This document shows, piece after piece, positions 32,105-43,269 of a DNA stretch of 64,000 nucleotides (the stretch's first letter is position 1; the number at the start of each line of letters is the position of its first letter). The stretch is taken from the NCBI GenBank assembly GCA_030068075.1, contig CM057831.1, positions 7,639,464 to 7,703,463 on the forward strand, read 5' to 3'. The DNA is from Paguma larvata (taxonomy: Eukaryota > Chordata > Mammalia > Carnivora > Viverridae). A model generated the notes under the pieces. It was not told where the DNA came from and made no database searches. It worked only from the letters and a program-made list of their open reading frames with translations. The translations under genes were made by a program, and so were the position numbers.

Positions 32105-32215
32105 CCCAGCACTATAACTTGTCTGCAGTCTCTCTGAATCTCAACATTGTCATCTGTGAAACGGGAGACTAAGCCTTGCCACCTACCAAGCTCCTGAGAC
32201 TACTGGTTTCTATTC
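32105..32215 (+). mobile_element. Probable MIR SINE fragment, sense
   Basis: The stretch 'gcagtctctctgaatctcaa' followed by 'cattgtcatctgtgaaacgg' and 'gagactaagccttgccacct' resembles the MIR core. Confidence 0.55.
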
Positions 32216-32639
32216 AGACATCGATTTATCATGGCCTTCTCCACTACGTGCCAGCCTTTATAACCTCGCGTGACTTACTATGGTTTCATGATTAAATTCA
32301 GAAGTCAGATCCTGGGCCTGGTCAAATTTCCTGCAGTTCCCTCCCTAGCTCCTCATAGAGGGGTCCAAGTGAACAGCACACATCCTACCTATCACCCCTA
32401 TCCCTCCTCTCTCCCCAGGACTCAAAAGACTGGATAGAAGGATTAATTATCTTTAGATTCTGCAACCTTTTCTTACTATAGACAAGCACTAGTTGGTTTG
32501 ATGATTGCTTTAAAAATACCCCATCATACTCTATTGAATGTTCCTATGTACCAGGGATACTGCAAAGTTGTATTCTGGCCTCTGCCTTTATAGAAATCTA
32601 ATGGGCTCATGAGAAGGCCAAGTCAACTGAATTCCCTAA
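32216..32639. other. Unassigned DNA
   Basis: No repeat or gene recognised in about 420 bp. Confidence 0.4.
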
Positions 32640-32785
32640 GTAACACCCTCCTCCTATATAAAATGGGGATAGAGGTAATGCTGTCCTTTCAGGTTGTAGT
32701 AGGATTACATGAGATAAGGCACGTAAAGCTCTGGATACAATGTCTACACACAGTAAACTCATTATTCTTGTTACCAATTACAATG
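32640..32785 (+). mobile_element. MIR SINE 3' part, sense
   Basis: Words 'cctcctatataaaatgggga', 'taggattacatgagataagg', 'cacgtaaagctctggataca' and a decayed 'cagtaaactcattattcttg' tail. Confidence 0.75.
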
Positions 32786-33250
32786 AATATTCTGGGGGAG
32801 GCATCATACCAGAGTTATGGATGAGATGCTTTGGGAGATCTGAGCAGAATGTAGCTGTACTCAGCGGTCTTTAACTAAAGAAAATTGGTAGGAGAAAAAA
32901 GTAATACATGTGACTTTTTGTCAGTGGAAAAGATGCTTTATTACTCTTACTTGATGTACCTAGCAGATGAGGAGGAATCCACTTTGAGCTACAATCATCA
33001 ACTTTTCAAATACACAACAGCAGTCCTGTTGTGGGGAGAAGGACAGTGAGGTTTCCGCATTCACAGAACGACCCAGCTGAGGAGACTGCATAATGGTAGA
33101 AGAAAGGGCATGGAGGTGAGGCTAATTCCACATAGAGAGACATGTCTCCAGAAAGGAGTGTGGTCTTTTTGCATGGTCGTTTGCAGAGGGGAGAGTTTCT
33201 GGTGGGTAGAGAACAAGGTAAGGTTGTAAAAGTAGACTTGTTTATAGGGT
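32786..33250. other. Unassigned DNA
   Basis: No repeat or gene recognised in about 465 bp before the L1 insertion. Confidence 0.4.
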
Positions 33251-33660
33251 ATTTTTTTATTTGAATTTTTGTTACTTAACATACAGTGTAATATTGGTTT
33301 CAGGAGTAGAATTCAGTGATTCATCACTTATATACAACACCCATGGCTCATCACAGCATGTGCCCCCCTTAATGCCCATCACCCATCTAGCCATCTCCCA
33401 CTTCTTCCCTCCACCAACTCTCAGTTTGTTCTCTATCGTTAGGAGTCTCTTGTGGTTTGCTTCCCTCTCTTCTCTCTTCCCCCTTCCCATATGTTCATCT
33501 GTTTTGTTTATTAAATTCCACACATGAGTGAAATCATATGGTATTTGTCTTTCTCTGATTGACTTATTTCATTTAGCATAATATAGTCTAGCTCCTCCAT
33601 CCACATTGTTGCAAATGGCGAGATTTCATTCTTTTGATGGCTGAGTAATATTCCATTGTG
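33251..33660 (-). mobile_element. Carnivore-type LINE-1 3' end, antisense (part of a twin-primed insertion)
   Basis: Starts with the T-run of the tail and the L1 3' UTR words ('ttaacatacagtgtaatatt', 'caacacccatggctcatcac', 'catatgttcatctgttttgt') and runs upstream to the 'ggctgagtaatattccattg' segment at 33640-33659, where it stops abruptly and joins an L1 part in the opposite direction. Not coding. Confidence 0.95.
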
Positions 33661-33900
33661 ACCTCTTGCACTGCTGGTGGGAATGCATACTGGTGCAGCA
33701 TTCTCTCCACTCTGAAGAACAGAGTTACAGAGTTATAGAGGTTCTTCGAAAAACTAAAAATAGAACTACCCCATGATCCAGCAGTTGCACTACTAGGAAT
33801 TTACCTAAAGGATACAAAAATAGAGATTCAAAGGGGTACATGCACACCAATGTTTATAGCAACATTAGCAACAACAGCCAAACTATGGAGAGAACCCAAA
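33661..33900 (+). mobile_element. LINE-1 ORF2 3' segment, sense (inverted 5' part of the same insertion)
   Basis: From 33661 the sequence reads in the sense direction: 'gcactgctggtgggaatgca', 'ctaaaaatagaactacccca', 'tactaggaatttacctaaag', 'agcaacattagcaacaacag', ending at 'ggagagaacccaaa'. In an intact L1 this segment lies immediately upstream of the antisense part, with about 50-60 bases missing between them. That is the structure left by twin priming during target-primed reverse transcription. A target duplication is not certain: ATAGGGTATTTTT on the left may pair with ACAGGAGATTTTT on the right. Confidence 0.9.
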
Positions 33901-34792
33901 TATATATACAGGAGATTTTTCAAACTTATATTTCTGATTAATGGTAGAGGAGAAAAGGAAGACATTCGTTAAATTTTAATTAGAGTAAGTACTTTGATAG
34001 CTATAGTCTTCAGACCAGAAATTATTTACCTTCTTGTATTATTAAAATAATTTCCACTAGCCAAGTTGGCTCCTGTCTTGAAAGTATATGGAAACAAGTC
34101 AACAAGAAGTAAGTGCCAATTTTGAGCCAGCCATCTTAGAGAAGATGAGCCCGGAGAACCTGGTATGAGGCAGCTCCAATACACATCCCACTTGTTCACG
34201 TCACACCCAAGAGCTACCACCATTTCTCCACTTCTCCCTTGACAGTCCTATCTGTTACAGCCAAATCCATGCCAAGAAAGGGCATCCAAACAGAGTACCT
34301 TGCCTCGAGACCAAGAGTGGAGGATTAAAGGAAATGGGCCACTCTGCCCCAGTGTTCTCTTTTGATCAATGCACCTTATTAAGTAGGTCTATTTGGAAAG
34401 CTTAATGTTGAGCACTTACTTCCCTGGGTAAGGGACAATCAGGATAAACTACTCTCTCAACTCCTTTTCCACTGAGCTCTCTCAGCCAGTCATCTGGAAT
34501 AGTTCAGGACAGACTGTAGAGAGTCTTGAATGTTGGCTGAATAGCTTGGACAGAATTCAAAAAAAAAGACCCAGGTTACAGGATGGTATTAAGAAGGTGG
34601 TAGAGCTGGATACCAAAATATCAGGGGTTCTTCTTTGTAATAAAACTTCTGTGTCCCAGAACTAAGGGTCAAATATGTAAATGGGCTTTATACAGACAAT
34701 AACGAACCAGAGTAAAGGTAATAGCAAAGCAATTCTACACTATAATACAGACTTTTAAGTCTTATGTACAGTAGGTGGGGAAGGAAAGAAAA
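33901..34792. other. Unassigned DNA
   Basis: No repeat or gene recognised in about 890 bp. Confidence 0.4.
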
Positions 34793-34818
34793 AGAGAGAG
34801 AGAGAGAGAGGGAGAGAG
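34793..34818 (+). repeat. (AG)n microsatellite
   Basis: An AG run of about 10 units interrupted by GG near its end. Confidence 0.9.
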
Positions 34819-34871
34819 TCATTGATAAGAGCCCCTTCCTTTAACTCCAAGAGTTAGATAGAGCTAGCCCC

Positions 34872-35090
34872 TAATTCAGCCAATGTTTCCTGAATACCAC
34901 CATGCATAGTATGCAAAGATGAGTAAGACATGACCATTACCTACACAATCATACAGGGGAAATGAATGTGTAAACAACCACCCATCACCCAAGGGGAAAA
35001 GTACTATTTCAAAAGTATTTACAAAGGGTAAGTAATTCTGTCTGAGATGGTCAGGAAAAGGAAATGATGTTTCAGGAGATTCTTGGAAAA
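34872..35090 (-). mobile_element. LINE L2 3' region, antisense
   Basis: Reverse-complement L2: 'tcagccaatgtttcctgaat', 'gatgagtaagacatgaccat', 'tctgagatggtcaggaaaag', 'gatgtttcaggagattcttg'. Diverged. Confidence 0.6.
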
Positions 35091-35596
35091 CTTAAAGTTA
35101 CAATTTAATAATTGTAAAACGGAGAAAAGTTGCTGGGTTCACTGTGGACCACTTCCCTTAACCATACGCATATGTGCACTGTCCTTGTGTTGTGGAAATT
35201 ATATTTGGGATAAAAATGCAGTGCTTTCCCTTCTCTTGAGGGCATAAGCCCTTCCTGCCATGTGTCTATAAGGCAAATGACTGGGAGGGTGATGGAAATT
35301 TCTGGAGGAATAAGAGTCATTTCTTAATCACTTTCCTAAGTAAGGTAGCCCCCTCAGTGACAAGGGACATCTTCCTCTTGTTGCCATCTAAATTCTCACT
35401 CTTATTTTTCTCAGAGCCCCATATTACCATGTCCCTTTACTATGTTTGGGAGGAGTCACCATTTGAATTGATCCCTCTCTAGGAACCCCCAAAAGGATGC
35501 TTTTCTTTCCCTTTCTCTCTCTGGTGTTAGTATCAGGAACTGTGCACAAAATTTCTCCATCCTCCCTGTAGCCTACAGATGGTACTTCCCATCATT
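35091..35596. other. Unassigned DNA
   Basis: No repeat or gene recognised in about 500 bp. Confidence 0.4.
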
Positions 35597-36545
35597 CTTT
35601 TGTTCATTCAGCAAATACCAACCATACACCTGGTATGGGAACTAGGAATACAACAGTGATAAAGAAAAAAAAAAGTCCTTTCCCTTATGGACTCTACAGT
35701 CTGTTGGGAGAGATAGATAATAGATAATTAAACAAATAAAGACATTAATATATTGCCAGGCATATATTCTTATGAAGAAAAAGGGCACTGTAGGGGGATA
35801 TTAAGGATGTTGGGCAGGGAGTTATAGTGTCAGGAATGCCTTTCTGAGGAGGCAGTATTGGAGCAGAGGAGAATGGAATAATGGAAGACAGAATGTGAAT
35901 GCCTGGTGGAAAGGTGTTCCAGGCAACAGAGATGGAAAGTGGGGCTCTTCTTGGTATAGCTGAGGAACAGAAAGGAAGAGAGTGTGGCTGCAGTAGAGTG
36001 AGCAAGGGAAAGAATGGCTTTAGTGAGACCACCAGGACAAGGTCTTTTAGACCGTATAAGGACTTTGGGTTTTGTGCTAATTGGGGAGACATGCTTTTGG
36101 AGAGTTTTGAATAGAAGAGGCACAACGCTGTAATGTAGGTCTTTGTAGTGTCTTTCTGGCTGTTTTGTTCAGAATAAATGGAAGACAGGCCAGGAGGGGA
36201 CTGATTAGGAGGCTGGTGTAGTAGACTGAGCAAGAGATGGTGATGACTTGGACTTGAGAGGTAGTACAGAAGGTGGTGACGAGTAGCCACAGAACATATT
36301 TTGATGGAACATTTAGCAAGACTTATTTAAAGGATTGGATGTACAGAATGAGAAAAAGATAAAGATCAAGGATAACTAGATGGTTTTAAGTCAAAGCAAC
36401 TTAATGAATGATGGTGCCACTTAATGAGATCCGAGGACTGAGGAAGAGAAACAGATTTTGTGGATGGACCTGGTGATAGTAGAATTGGATTTGGGGATTC
36501 ATCTCAGGCATTCAAGAGGTCATATTGAATAGGTCAATGAAGTAT
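35597..36545 (-). mobile_element. Long LINE L2 copy, antisense
   Basis: The plus strand reads reverse-complement L2 without large gaps: the 3' end at 35600-35710 ('gttcattcagcaaataccaa'), the 'ggaatgcctttctgaggagg' block near 35835, 'aggtgttccaggcaacagag' near 35912, 'aggtcttttagaccgtataa' near 36040, 'ggctgttttgttcagaataa' near 36158, 'ggactgattaggaggctggt' near 36199, and further decayed parts. It covers the region that in sense L2 encodes the end of the ORF2 protein. The antisense open frame 35745-36290 (181 residues) lies on its sense strand and keeps only traces of reading; it is a pseudogene at best. Confidence 0.85.
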
Positions 36546-39149
36546 GGTCTGATGACTTCAAAACATTGGGTGGTTTTAGGGAGGAGGACAAACAACTCTG
36601 GATGCAGCAGTGAGAACAAGGAGAACACATACTCAATCCCAAAGCCAGAAGTAGAGGAGAGTAAGAGCAAAAAAAGCAACCAATGGATTTTAGGGAGAAA
36701 TAGGATCCTTAGGGACAATCTGGGTTCCAAGAAGGTGATAGAGTTGCTCAGACATGGGATTGAGGATTCAGGGGACTTTATAAAATATGGAGCACATTTC
36801 CACAGTGCTCAGTGGAAGGGTCTGAAGTTTGGGCATCAGTGCAAGTGACAAGGCAAGAGGAATCATAGATGAAAAAAAGAACCTTAAGACAATAAGATGA
36901 GTTTGGCCATCCACTCCATCTCTCACCCCCAGCAATCTCCCCACAGCACAGCTCTAAAGTCCACAAACACTGTTTCTCTACAATCCCTGGGACAGAGATG
37001 AGAGAACAACATAAGGGGGAAGCCCTTGAACTATCGCATATATTCACTTCTTCTAAGACATAAGTCCTGGGCTTCTCAAGTTTATGTCACCCTGATGTGA
37101 TGTTAAAAACACTGCTATTAAGGGTGATATGCTGTTCTTCACCAGTTGGTATCACTAAATGGCCCAAAGCAGATGGCATCCCTTTCCTCATGTAGGAAAG
37201 CACGTATAGTCACCTCAAGTTCTACCCCAGGTCTTGTGCATAGAGACTTAAAAAATAAAGCAACAAACCTAAAAGAGCGTAGAAAAGAACTCCAAGTCAT
37301 AGGCATTTGCAAAGAAAACTACCAATTCTAGGCGGTGAAGTTGAAGCACAACACATAAGTCAAATGGACAGTTAGTCTGTAGGATTTTAGAGAAAGGGGA
37401 AACTTGCTGGATTCCCAGGGTGACCACGAAAGGCTCATGGAGAAGGTGGGCTTCACAGAGGTCCCCAAGAATGAGGTGCATTCACTGGGTCACCTGAAGC
37501 AGTGGACAGCGAGGTTGCCTGTCTGGATCTGCATCTATCAATTCAATAGTGTGCCTCTGGGTGAGAAAGAGCCATTTACTCCTTATCATTATCCTTAATA
37601 ATTCTAAATCAGGTGGTGATGGAAAACCAACCCACAGCTCATTTCAGAAGGATGTAGAAAGGGGGAGGCAGAGGGAAAACACATCAGAAAACAAATTCAT
37701 CTTCTCGGCACAGAGACAAAGGACTGGGGCTTGGTCCAGAGCTACAAAGACTGATCCTTTCAAGGCTGAGCCAGTTTTTCAAGACATTCAAGTCAAGTAG
37801 TGATAAAAATCCCACTATTCACTGTTTTATTAATGGCTTCTCCACTATATGCAGATAGGTAAAAGCATCATATCTTTATTTGCATTTCTTTTTCTATTGC
37901 CTCCAGCTCACTGAATTTCTCCCTTATCTGCCAAGAAATGTCTACTTTTAAGGTATTCTTTCATTTCCTCATGCCATTGGCTGTCAAACGACTTAATAAC
38001 TTGCCCATCATGGAAGTCAAATATAGTTTATTAAAAATGCATGTCTCACTCAGTCAGATGCCCTTTGGCAGTCTCCAGACCTTGACGACTCTGTCTCAAA
38101 GCTTGGGAACGCAGAATGGTCTTGGCTGGCCAGCTGCACTGCCTTGCTTTGTCTCATGCTCACTGCCCAGATTATGCTGAGCGACGCAGAGAAGGGGGGT
38201 GGGAACTGTCCAAGGAGGAGGTGGAACTGTGCCCCTTGTCTGACTCGAGAAAGTGAGACTGGGCCTGAGAAACGCAAGTGCTTGAGGACATCCAAGCCAT
38301 CTAGCCAGGTCTCCAGAGAGGAGTATGGTCATGAAGATGGAGCTGGTGCCCTGGGGTAGAAGGAAATGGCATCAGAGCAGAAGTGGGCTCTGTCAAGTCA
38401 GTGCACTGGAATGATGAATCATGTCTGTGATTGCACACATAGCAAGGCTATATCGCTATTTACAGGGGCTAATGAGGCATCTACAGTCACAGATTCAAAG
38501 TCTGAGTGTTGTTGAGGCTGTGAGGAAGAAGCAAGGAGCCTGAGCTAAAAACGCAAAGGGAATGGAGGTCGCCTTTTCCATTGTCTGCCACAGGGATAGA
38601 CAGCACCAGAAGCACCCCATCAGGATATGTTGACCCTTCTCCAAAACCAATTTAGAGCAGCCCCTCAGCCTCCTTGGCGATGCTCCCTAGCTACCCATGG
38701 ATCTCCTGGCTAGAGCCCCATGGCTTCTGCTAATCCTTCATTCTTTAATTCTCTGTGCATAGCAGAAATGAAGAACACCCGTACATGCCTCACTGTATCC
38801 AGCACCCCCTCATCTACTTGAAGATTGTACACAGTCCCCCTTCATCTCCTCACCTTGATACTAATTAACCCTCAAATCTCCTACACCAGCCTCTTGCACT
38901 GCTTTCACGTCTTGCTTATTAAGCACTGTGCCATGTTCTACTCGATTTTCTCAGAAACACCTATACCTGCAGAGATAGGGGGAGAGTCCCAGCTACTCTT
39001 TAGGAGAGAAGGTGGACACCCCACCTGGAACAGAGACACAGCACTGCAGGAAGACCAAAAGAAAGACCTAATGTGCTGAGAGCCCAAAGGTATTGCTTCC
39101 ATCACAAGGAGAGGGTTTGGGACTCCTCCAGGGGAAAGATAAAACTGGG
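36546..39149. other. Unassigned DNA
   Basis: About 2.6 kb without a recognised gene. 36546-36860 may be a further decayed part of the L2. The part at 37805-38050 is AT-rich with an ATTTGCAT octamer-like word (37881) and reads like possible regulatory sequence, but no structure is decisive. Short frames (36525-36848, 37146-37331, 37549-37800, 38050-38332) show no family resemblance. Confidence 0.4.
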
Positions 39150-39950
39150 CTGTAAGAGTAGATAAGGGAACATATGGACAGTATGTGAAAAAAAAAGGTA
39201 ATGAGAAAAAAAAAAACAGAAAGAAGGAAACAGAAGTAGGGAGTTGGGTCATAAGGCAGGATCAAGAGAAAGGGAGAAAAAAAGCAGAGAAGGAGATGAA
39301 CGAAGGAAGAGGCAGAGTAAGATCAAGAGCCAGAGAGTGAGATAAAGACAAGAGGCCAGAGAGAAAACTCAGAGGAGAACAAATAATGTGAGCCCTTGAA
39401 ATGGTGCAGAAAGTCAATGGGAAGGTAAGTGAGTGGGAACATGAGCTCAGTCTGGTCTGGCCCCTGAAGAAGCCCTGAACCTCTGTTGAGACCACCACTG
39501 GGGCAACTACCTGAGGCCAGGCAGCTGGAAGAGCAATGTGCCAAGTGTCCTTTGCCTTGAACTTCCTTGTCACCTGGAGTGGGGAGAGAGTCAGGTGCTG
39601 ACAGGGGTTGGGTGTGGGCAGGCTCAAGAGCATCTCCTATAAGACACCTCAGGAGATTGAAGGAAGAGGACAAAGTGAGGGAGAGATGCAGAGGCAGATG
39701 CCCGCAGAGGGAGAGGGGGCTGGGAAACAGAAAGACAAAGAGTGACAAGTCAAGACAGAAAAGAGAGGAACTGAGAGAGATGGCGGAGAGGCTGATAAGG
39801 ACAGGAAAGGTGACAAGAATGATTGGGAGATTGGGAGAGAAATTGAGAGAGATGTCTTGAGATTGAGAGGATAGGGAGAGAAAAGGAGGTCGAGGGAGAG
39901 GAAGGAGAAAGAGAGAGAGGAAAGAAGATGTACAGCGTGGAGTTGGAGCA
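39150..39950 (+). repeat. Purine-rich low-complexity region
   Basis: About 800 bp are strongly G/A-rich on the plus strand, with runs such as 'gagaaaaaaaaaaacag' (39204), 'aaagcagagaaggagatgaa' (39281) and 'gaaggagaaagagagagagg' (39901), broken by a mixed stretch at about 39400-39640. Several Ser/Leu/Pro-rich antisense frames (39262-39633, 39323-39748) and a Glu/Arg-rich sense frame (39567-39860) come from this bias and are not genes. Confidence 0.65.
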
Positions 39951-40479
39951 GCAGAAAATGGAATAGGTCCTAATTTTGAACCTTTGCCAACATCTGAACT
40001 TGCTATTCTGCTATCAATTTTTCATCTGTCACCAAGACAAGCTGAAAGAGCTAAGCTGCAGGTTTTGTTGATTATAGAATGTTCCATTCGGATCTGTACC
40101 AAGGGTAACTCCTCTGGATTTCTAGATGAACCAAATGCAGTTAGAGAGTGTGGGAAGGGAGGTGGGGGCTGGGGAGATGGATACTATGCTGCTAAGGGTG
40201 GAAAACAGAATCATTTAGTAATGCCCTGCAGGGCTAGAGAAGATACTTCCTTACACATTAGTGTCATTCCTTGGGGACAGGAGGCTTGGTGCCACATTAG
40301 GGCATCTTTTGCCCTGGGGGTTCTGGGGCAGGCCCAGCTGCCTGCAAAGTCTCCCCTCTACCTCCTTTGCTTCTGCCAATACCAAGTCAGAAATCTTCCA
40401 GTAGATTTAGCATGACCTCACGCAGATGATCCCTGCCCATGCAAACAAACAACAACTTCAGTCTCCCTGGGAGGGGCCG
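39951..40479. other. Unassigned DNA
   Basis: No repeat or gene recognised. The 143-residue plus frame 39984-40415 has no domain that I recognise. Confidence 0.4.
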
Positions 40480-40870
40480 AGATTGAGCTGAGTGAGTGGA
40501 GAGCAGAGCCAGCAGTCCTGGGTCCCTAATCCCCGGTTGCCACAGGAACTCCCACCAATAGCAGTTCAGCACCCACCAGGGTGGCGGTGCTCGGAGAAGG
40601 GGGGGAACGAGGACAAGGAGGTGGCAGCATGCTCCACTGCACCTCTCCCCAGAACACAATGTGACACAAGACATCGGGAGATGGCAGCGAAAGTTCAGGG
40701 GAAAAACACACATTTATTTATGGCTCGGGCATCTGTCGTCAGATCAGAAACAGAGACCTGATCTCGGGCAAATCCAGCAGCCTGTTCGAGAGCAGATGGG
40801 GAGGTGTGTGCAATGCTCAGTCCTGTTCAGTTCTCAATTCATTATTATTCCTCATCTCCGGATCCTGTCT
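40480..40870. promoter_or_regulatory. Candidate regulatory block
   Basis: Not a recognised repeat. The block keeps CpG in several places and holds ACAATGTG (SOX-like), TTTATTTATGG (about 40713, HOX/CDX-like), TTCATTATTATTCC (about 40836) and paired 'ctgatctcggg'-like words. Frames on both strands (40387-40713 minus, 40492-40761 plus) are open without family resemblance. Enhancer function is inferred from composition only. Confidence 0.3.
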
Positions 40871-41117
40871 CCAAAGCAGACATTTGTCCTGGCCACAACG
40901 CCGGGAGGCCTGTGTGGGTGGATGGGCGGATGAGAGTGGATGGGTGGTTATTTCCATCGTGTGACTTGGAGCCTTCCATGTGAGAAAAGAAGACTATGGC
41001 AAAATCCAAGGAAGAGATGATGGAAAAGGGAATAGAAGAGAGAATTCAGGCCCAAGAAGACTGCAGGCTGAATGAAAATGGGGTTGGCCTGAAAGTACGT
41101 AGATTAATGCTCCAATC
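40871..41117. other. Unassigned DNA
   Basis: No repeat or gene recognised. Confidence 0.35.
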
Positions 41118-41375
41118 TTCCTCTGCCCTATCTTGCTGAATGACCTTGGGCAAGTCATTCTACATGTCTGGCTGTCCCTTTCTGCCAAAATCTTGATATT
41201 GTACAATTTTCCATACACAAGGATGGCCTCTCAACCTGAGTGTGATGAAAAGAATGCAAAATTTGGAGTCAAGAGATCTGAGTTCAAGTCCCAATTTGCT
41301 AAGTACCAGTTCAGTAATCTAAGGCAAAACACGTTTGTTTCCCTGCAGACTCTCAGTATAAGGGATAAAAGGCAC
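41118..41375 (+). mobile_element. Two MIR SINE fragments, sense
   Basis: The first (41118-41200) holds 'tgaatgaccttgggcaagtc' and 'attctacatgtctggctgtc'. The second (about 41240-41375) restarts with the 5' MIR part 'atttggagtcaagagatctg', 'agttcaagtcccaatttgct' and decays at its 3' end. Confidence 0.75.
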
Positions 41376-42853
41376 AGAAGAGTTTATCAGGCCTTCTCTC
41401 ATTCTAAAAATTCCATTATTCCATGATAAGAAAACCTGGAAATTTTCAGAAGACAGTGAAATGAATAATCTGAGGCCTTCAAAGACAGAGCAGGTACTCA
41501 GTCTACATTAGTTGAAGAAACAAACACAGCCTCTAGACATGATTCCTGAGCCCCTGGCTTATTGGGCTCAGTGCTGTCATGCAATGCAGACTGTCTGCTC
41601 CCAGTTGTACAGGCAGACACCTACCCCACCCCATCTCACTCTCTGAACAATCTCCCATCTCCCAAAACCTCCTACGCTGACATAAGCCTCTCTCCAAAAG
41701 CACTTTTCAGGGAGAGGGCAGAGAGAGGAGGATGGGGTGGCAATCTGGAGAAATGAGGCTGCTCAGGCAATATTTGGGGAGCCTCGATTTGAATCTCCAT
41801 GACTGTATGGATTGCACCACCTTAGATTTGTAAGAAGGTGCTGGGATCCCAGGAGACGCCTTATCTTTCCCACTTGAGATGCACCTTCTCAACTGAAAAT
41901 ATGCAACAACAAGCCCTATATGTTTCATTGAAAAGCAGAATTAAATTCCCCGACCTGCCTAGATCCATTTACACTTCCATCAGTATGACTCAGAAGGCAG
42001 TTTCTAGGCATGGCCCACAGTCAATGTCAAGGGACTCACCCACCCTCCCCCCAAGAGAGCAAGATGGATAGACTTCTCCTTGATCTGACTGCAGGCACAC
42101 TGGCTGGTAAGCCCTGGCCCCAGGAGAGCTACATACATGGTGAAAACTGCAGAGTCTGATGTTATAATAATGGTAAATAAAGACCAGGAGTGAAGCTTCA
42201 GGTAGACAGATGTTTTCATTGACTAGACACAGGTGTCTTTGTCTCCAGTGCCTGAGAACTGGTGGGTGATGGAGGAAGTGCATTTCAGCCCCCACTCCCA
42301 GGGGCTGTCTGCTGCTGAGCCTCACCTGTGCCTTCGCAACCCTCTAGCTCCCTAGGCAATCCCAGGGAGGGGACTTCACACTGCCAGGCAGCCCTTACTA
42401 ATTAACATTTGCAAGTGACCAAGTAAGACCTCACTTTCCCTTAAGCTTTATCCCTTCCCTGAGGTAGGAGGGGAAGGGATATGACTGGTTGCCCCTAAAT
42501 AAAGCCCAGCTGGGAAGTCTCTGGAGCTGCCTCTTGTGTTGGGACCGAAGATCTGCCTCAAGGCCCAGCCAGACCCCTCATCAAGGAGAGGTCAGGAGCT
42601 GTATCTCATTCCCCCCAAGGCTGCAGAGCAGAGCCTCCGAGGAAGACAGTGGCCACATCTGCTGAGATGATGTGACGGCACTCCTCCCCCAGTCCTGGGC
42701 AGCCTGTTTAGGCAGCCTCAGTCTCTGCAGTTGATTTTGCCTGTTGGCACCTGTTTGTAGCTTACCCCAACTAATGTCTGTCAGTGGACTAATTATCATC
42801 AAGGATAAGAAATTAAGAAATTATGAATGTGTAGACACTTCTGTTCTCATACT
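41376..42853. other. Unassigned DNA
   Basis: About 1.5 kb with no recognised gene. Two short stretches have regulatory-looking words: 42392-42412 ('ttactaattaacatttgcaa') and 42770-42815 ('gactaattatcatcaag'). The frames here (41562-41756, 41990-42325, 42581-42802) show no resemblance to known proteins. Confidence 0.4.
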
Positions 42854-42907
42854 AATGGTTTGTGTATTTAATGGTTTGTTTATTATTTAATGGTTTGTTT
42901 ATTTTAT
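42854..42907 (+). repeat. Three-copy short tandem repeat
   Basis: TAATGGTTTGTGTATT, TAATGGTTTGTTTATTATT and TAATGGTTTGTTTATT follow each other directly, giving three imperfect copies of a 16-19-bp unit. Confidence 0.85.
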
Positions 42908-43049
42908 CGATGGCATCTGTCCTCATTTGAACCTTGCAAAGGACAAATTGGACTTGCACTTACTCTTATTTGGGTTTTCCCCACCTCTGCAACCTTCTGT
43001 TGCCCCTAATAGAAGTAACAATCATTGCTTAAATGGATGGATGATAGAT

Positions 43050-43157
43050 GGAAGGAAGGAAGGAAGGAAGGAAGGAAGGAAGGAAGGAAGGAAGGAAGGA
43101 AGAAGGAAGGAAGGAAGAAGGAGAAGGGAGGGAGGGAGGGAGGGAGGGAGGGAGAGG
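43050..43157 (+). repeat. (GGAA)n/(GGGA)n tetranucleotide tract
   Basis: About 108 bp: long GGAA units (GAAGGAAGG...), an interruption by AGAAGG, then GGGA units. The plus frame 42927-43334 (EGRK-type repeats) and the antisense frame 43022-43228 (LPSF repeats) are translations of the tract. Long GGAA arrays can bind ETS-family factors in some cell states. Confidence 0.95.
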
Positions 43158-43269
43158 GTCTCTAGGTTGGCAGAAGCTTTCAAATCACATTTATTGAAGG
43201 AACTAATGATGTTTGGCTTGGAAAACATTCATGTTTCAGTAGGATTACAGCTGTCAACATTAAAATGGT

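Noticed and set aside
35745..36290. 181-residue antisense open frame
   Set aside because: It lies on the sense strand of an old L2 copy, in a region where only fragments of the original reading frame remain.
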